Below are positions 41,259 through 41,609 of a stretch of DNA of 41,609 nucleotides, in pieces. This DNA comes from Planctomycetota bacterium (GTDB lineage: Bacteria; Planctomycetota; Planctomycetia; Gemmatales; Gemmataceae). The first letter of the stretch is position 1; every line of letters begins with the position of its first letter. Under the pieces are notes generated by a model. It did not search any database. It was not told the DNA's origin and saw nothing but the letters and a program-made list of their open reading frames with translations. The position numbers and the translations under genes were made by a program. The stretch covers positions 1-41,609 of the forward strand of contig JACPPF010000066.1 in NCBI GenBank assembly GCA_016191165.1, read 5' to 3'.

Positions 41259-41467
41259 TCGACGAACTCTGTCACGGCGTTGAAAGCGACCCAGGACGAA
41301 CGCTTGATGGACGGCTCATCGTGGCCAATGCCTTCCTCGAACAGCCGATAAAGTTCCTGCCGGACATTGACCGCACGTGTGTTGTCCTTGCCTTCTCCGG
41401 GATCGGGATAGATTTCCTTGAAGTAGGCTGACAACTGAGAGTCTATCCGGGAAGTAGCAGATGTCAT
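41123..41467 (-). pseudogene. C-terminal remnant of a DUF932 (phage/plasmid-like) protein
   Basis: A 114-residue frame matching the end of DUF932/TIGR03299-type phage- and plasmid-borne proteins: 'LSAYFKEIYPDP', 'SSWVAFNAVTEFVDHVRTSR', 'DADRASRRLDSIWFGSGARL' and 'KQQAWNLANEMA'. Full-length family members have some 200 further residues at the N-terminus, absent here. Upstream on the same strand is the end of a different gene, whose TGA (41522-41524) is in this same frame. The remnant overlaps the 3' end of the plus-strand gene at 40209-41258. It is most likely a decayed mobile-element cargo gene. Confidence 0.65.
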
Positions 41468-41521
41468 AAACGCCGATTTCCGCAGAGCGTAATTCGATGA
41501 CAATTTTACGCGGCGGCGGCT

Positions 41522-41609
41522 TCAGTGATAGGTAAAAACCAGTGGGCGGTTGCCAAGCCAGGGAATCGGTGGGCAGCCGCGGTCGAGGGCGGCCTCGCGC
41601 AGGATGGGG
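41522..41609 (-). CDS. C-terminal end of an unknown gene, cut by window edge
   Basis: Only the last 28 residues are inside the window; they read 'REAALDRGCPPIPWLGNRPL' followed by VFTYH and a stop at 41522. I do not recognise it. It is upstream of, and on the same strand as, the DUF932 remnant. The next stretch beyond the window would show what it is. Confidence 0.35.
   Translation of the reverse strand, partial: PILREAALDRGCPPIPWLGNRPLVFTYH

Noticed and set aside
1-41609. CRISPR arrays, rRNA, tRNA or intact insertion sequences
   Set aside because: Looked for repeated spacers, cloverleaf-like CCA ends and transposase motifs in the intergenic stretches; found none.

Overview
The window looks like chromosomal DNA of a planctomycete, probably from the Gemmata/Gemmatales neighbourhood. 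The evidence is the protein families present: two DUF1501 proteins, two large DUF1549/DUF1553 proteins with a degenerate haem-like motif, TIGR03067 proteins, DUF1080, an ECF sigma factor fused through a membrane helix to a WD40 propeller, leucine-rich repeats, Uma2 and DUF4058. The DNA is GC-rich, genes sit in short same-strand groups, and many products carry secretion signals. No tRNA, rRNA, CRISPR array or intact transposase was seen.

Layout. 1-7.2 kb: secreted carbohydrate- and peptide-active proteins (Kelch-like propeller, DUF4838 glycosidase-like protein, zinc metalloprotease with NPCBM domain, DUF1080 protein). 7.3-9.8 kb: an unlisted 57-residue zinc-ribbon gene and a fusion of two secretin-type short domains to a neutral-ceramidase-like domain. 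9.8-16 kb, minus strand: DUF1501 with its own terminator, a CotH-FN3-malectin protein and a secreted beta-propeller. 16-19.8 kb: Uma2, DUF4058, a second DUF1501 carrying an in-frame palindromic repeat, and a pair of small unknown genes. 19.8-24.3 kb: housekeeping and signalling genes (a short P-II protein, a diacylglycerol-kinase-like lipid kinase, TruB, a Dph6-like ATPase) and a tandem triplet of TIGR03067 proteins.

24.6-27 kb: a LuxE/LuxC fatty-acid-reductase-type pair in which luxC is broken by an in-frame TAG and its 3' end runs into the antisense tail of a truncated DUF1549/DUF1553 gene. 27-32.2 kb, minus strand: that DUF1549/1553 gene, a membrane-anchored propeller and a leucine-rich-repeat protein. 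32.4-41.2 kb, plus strand: the sigma-WD40 fusion (frameshifted at a C run), its tandem WD40 paralogue, a TIGR03067-WD40 fusion, a full-length DUF1549/1553 paralogue and a secreted protein of unknown function. The right edge holds a DUF932 C-terminal remnant and the end of another unknown gene.

The recurring theme is an envelope-directed, propeller-rich, duplicated gene set of the kind planctomycetes carry in large numbers. The most notable points are the sigma-WD40/WD40/TIGR03067-WD40 set with its frameshift, the broken luxC/DUF1553 junction, the STN-STN-ceramidase fusion, the P-II protein lacking its usual C-terminal arginines, and two palindromic repeats that have become coding sequence. 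Functions are inferred from sequence patterns remembered for these families; no database search was possible.
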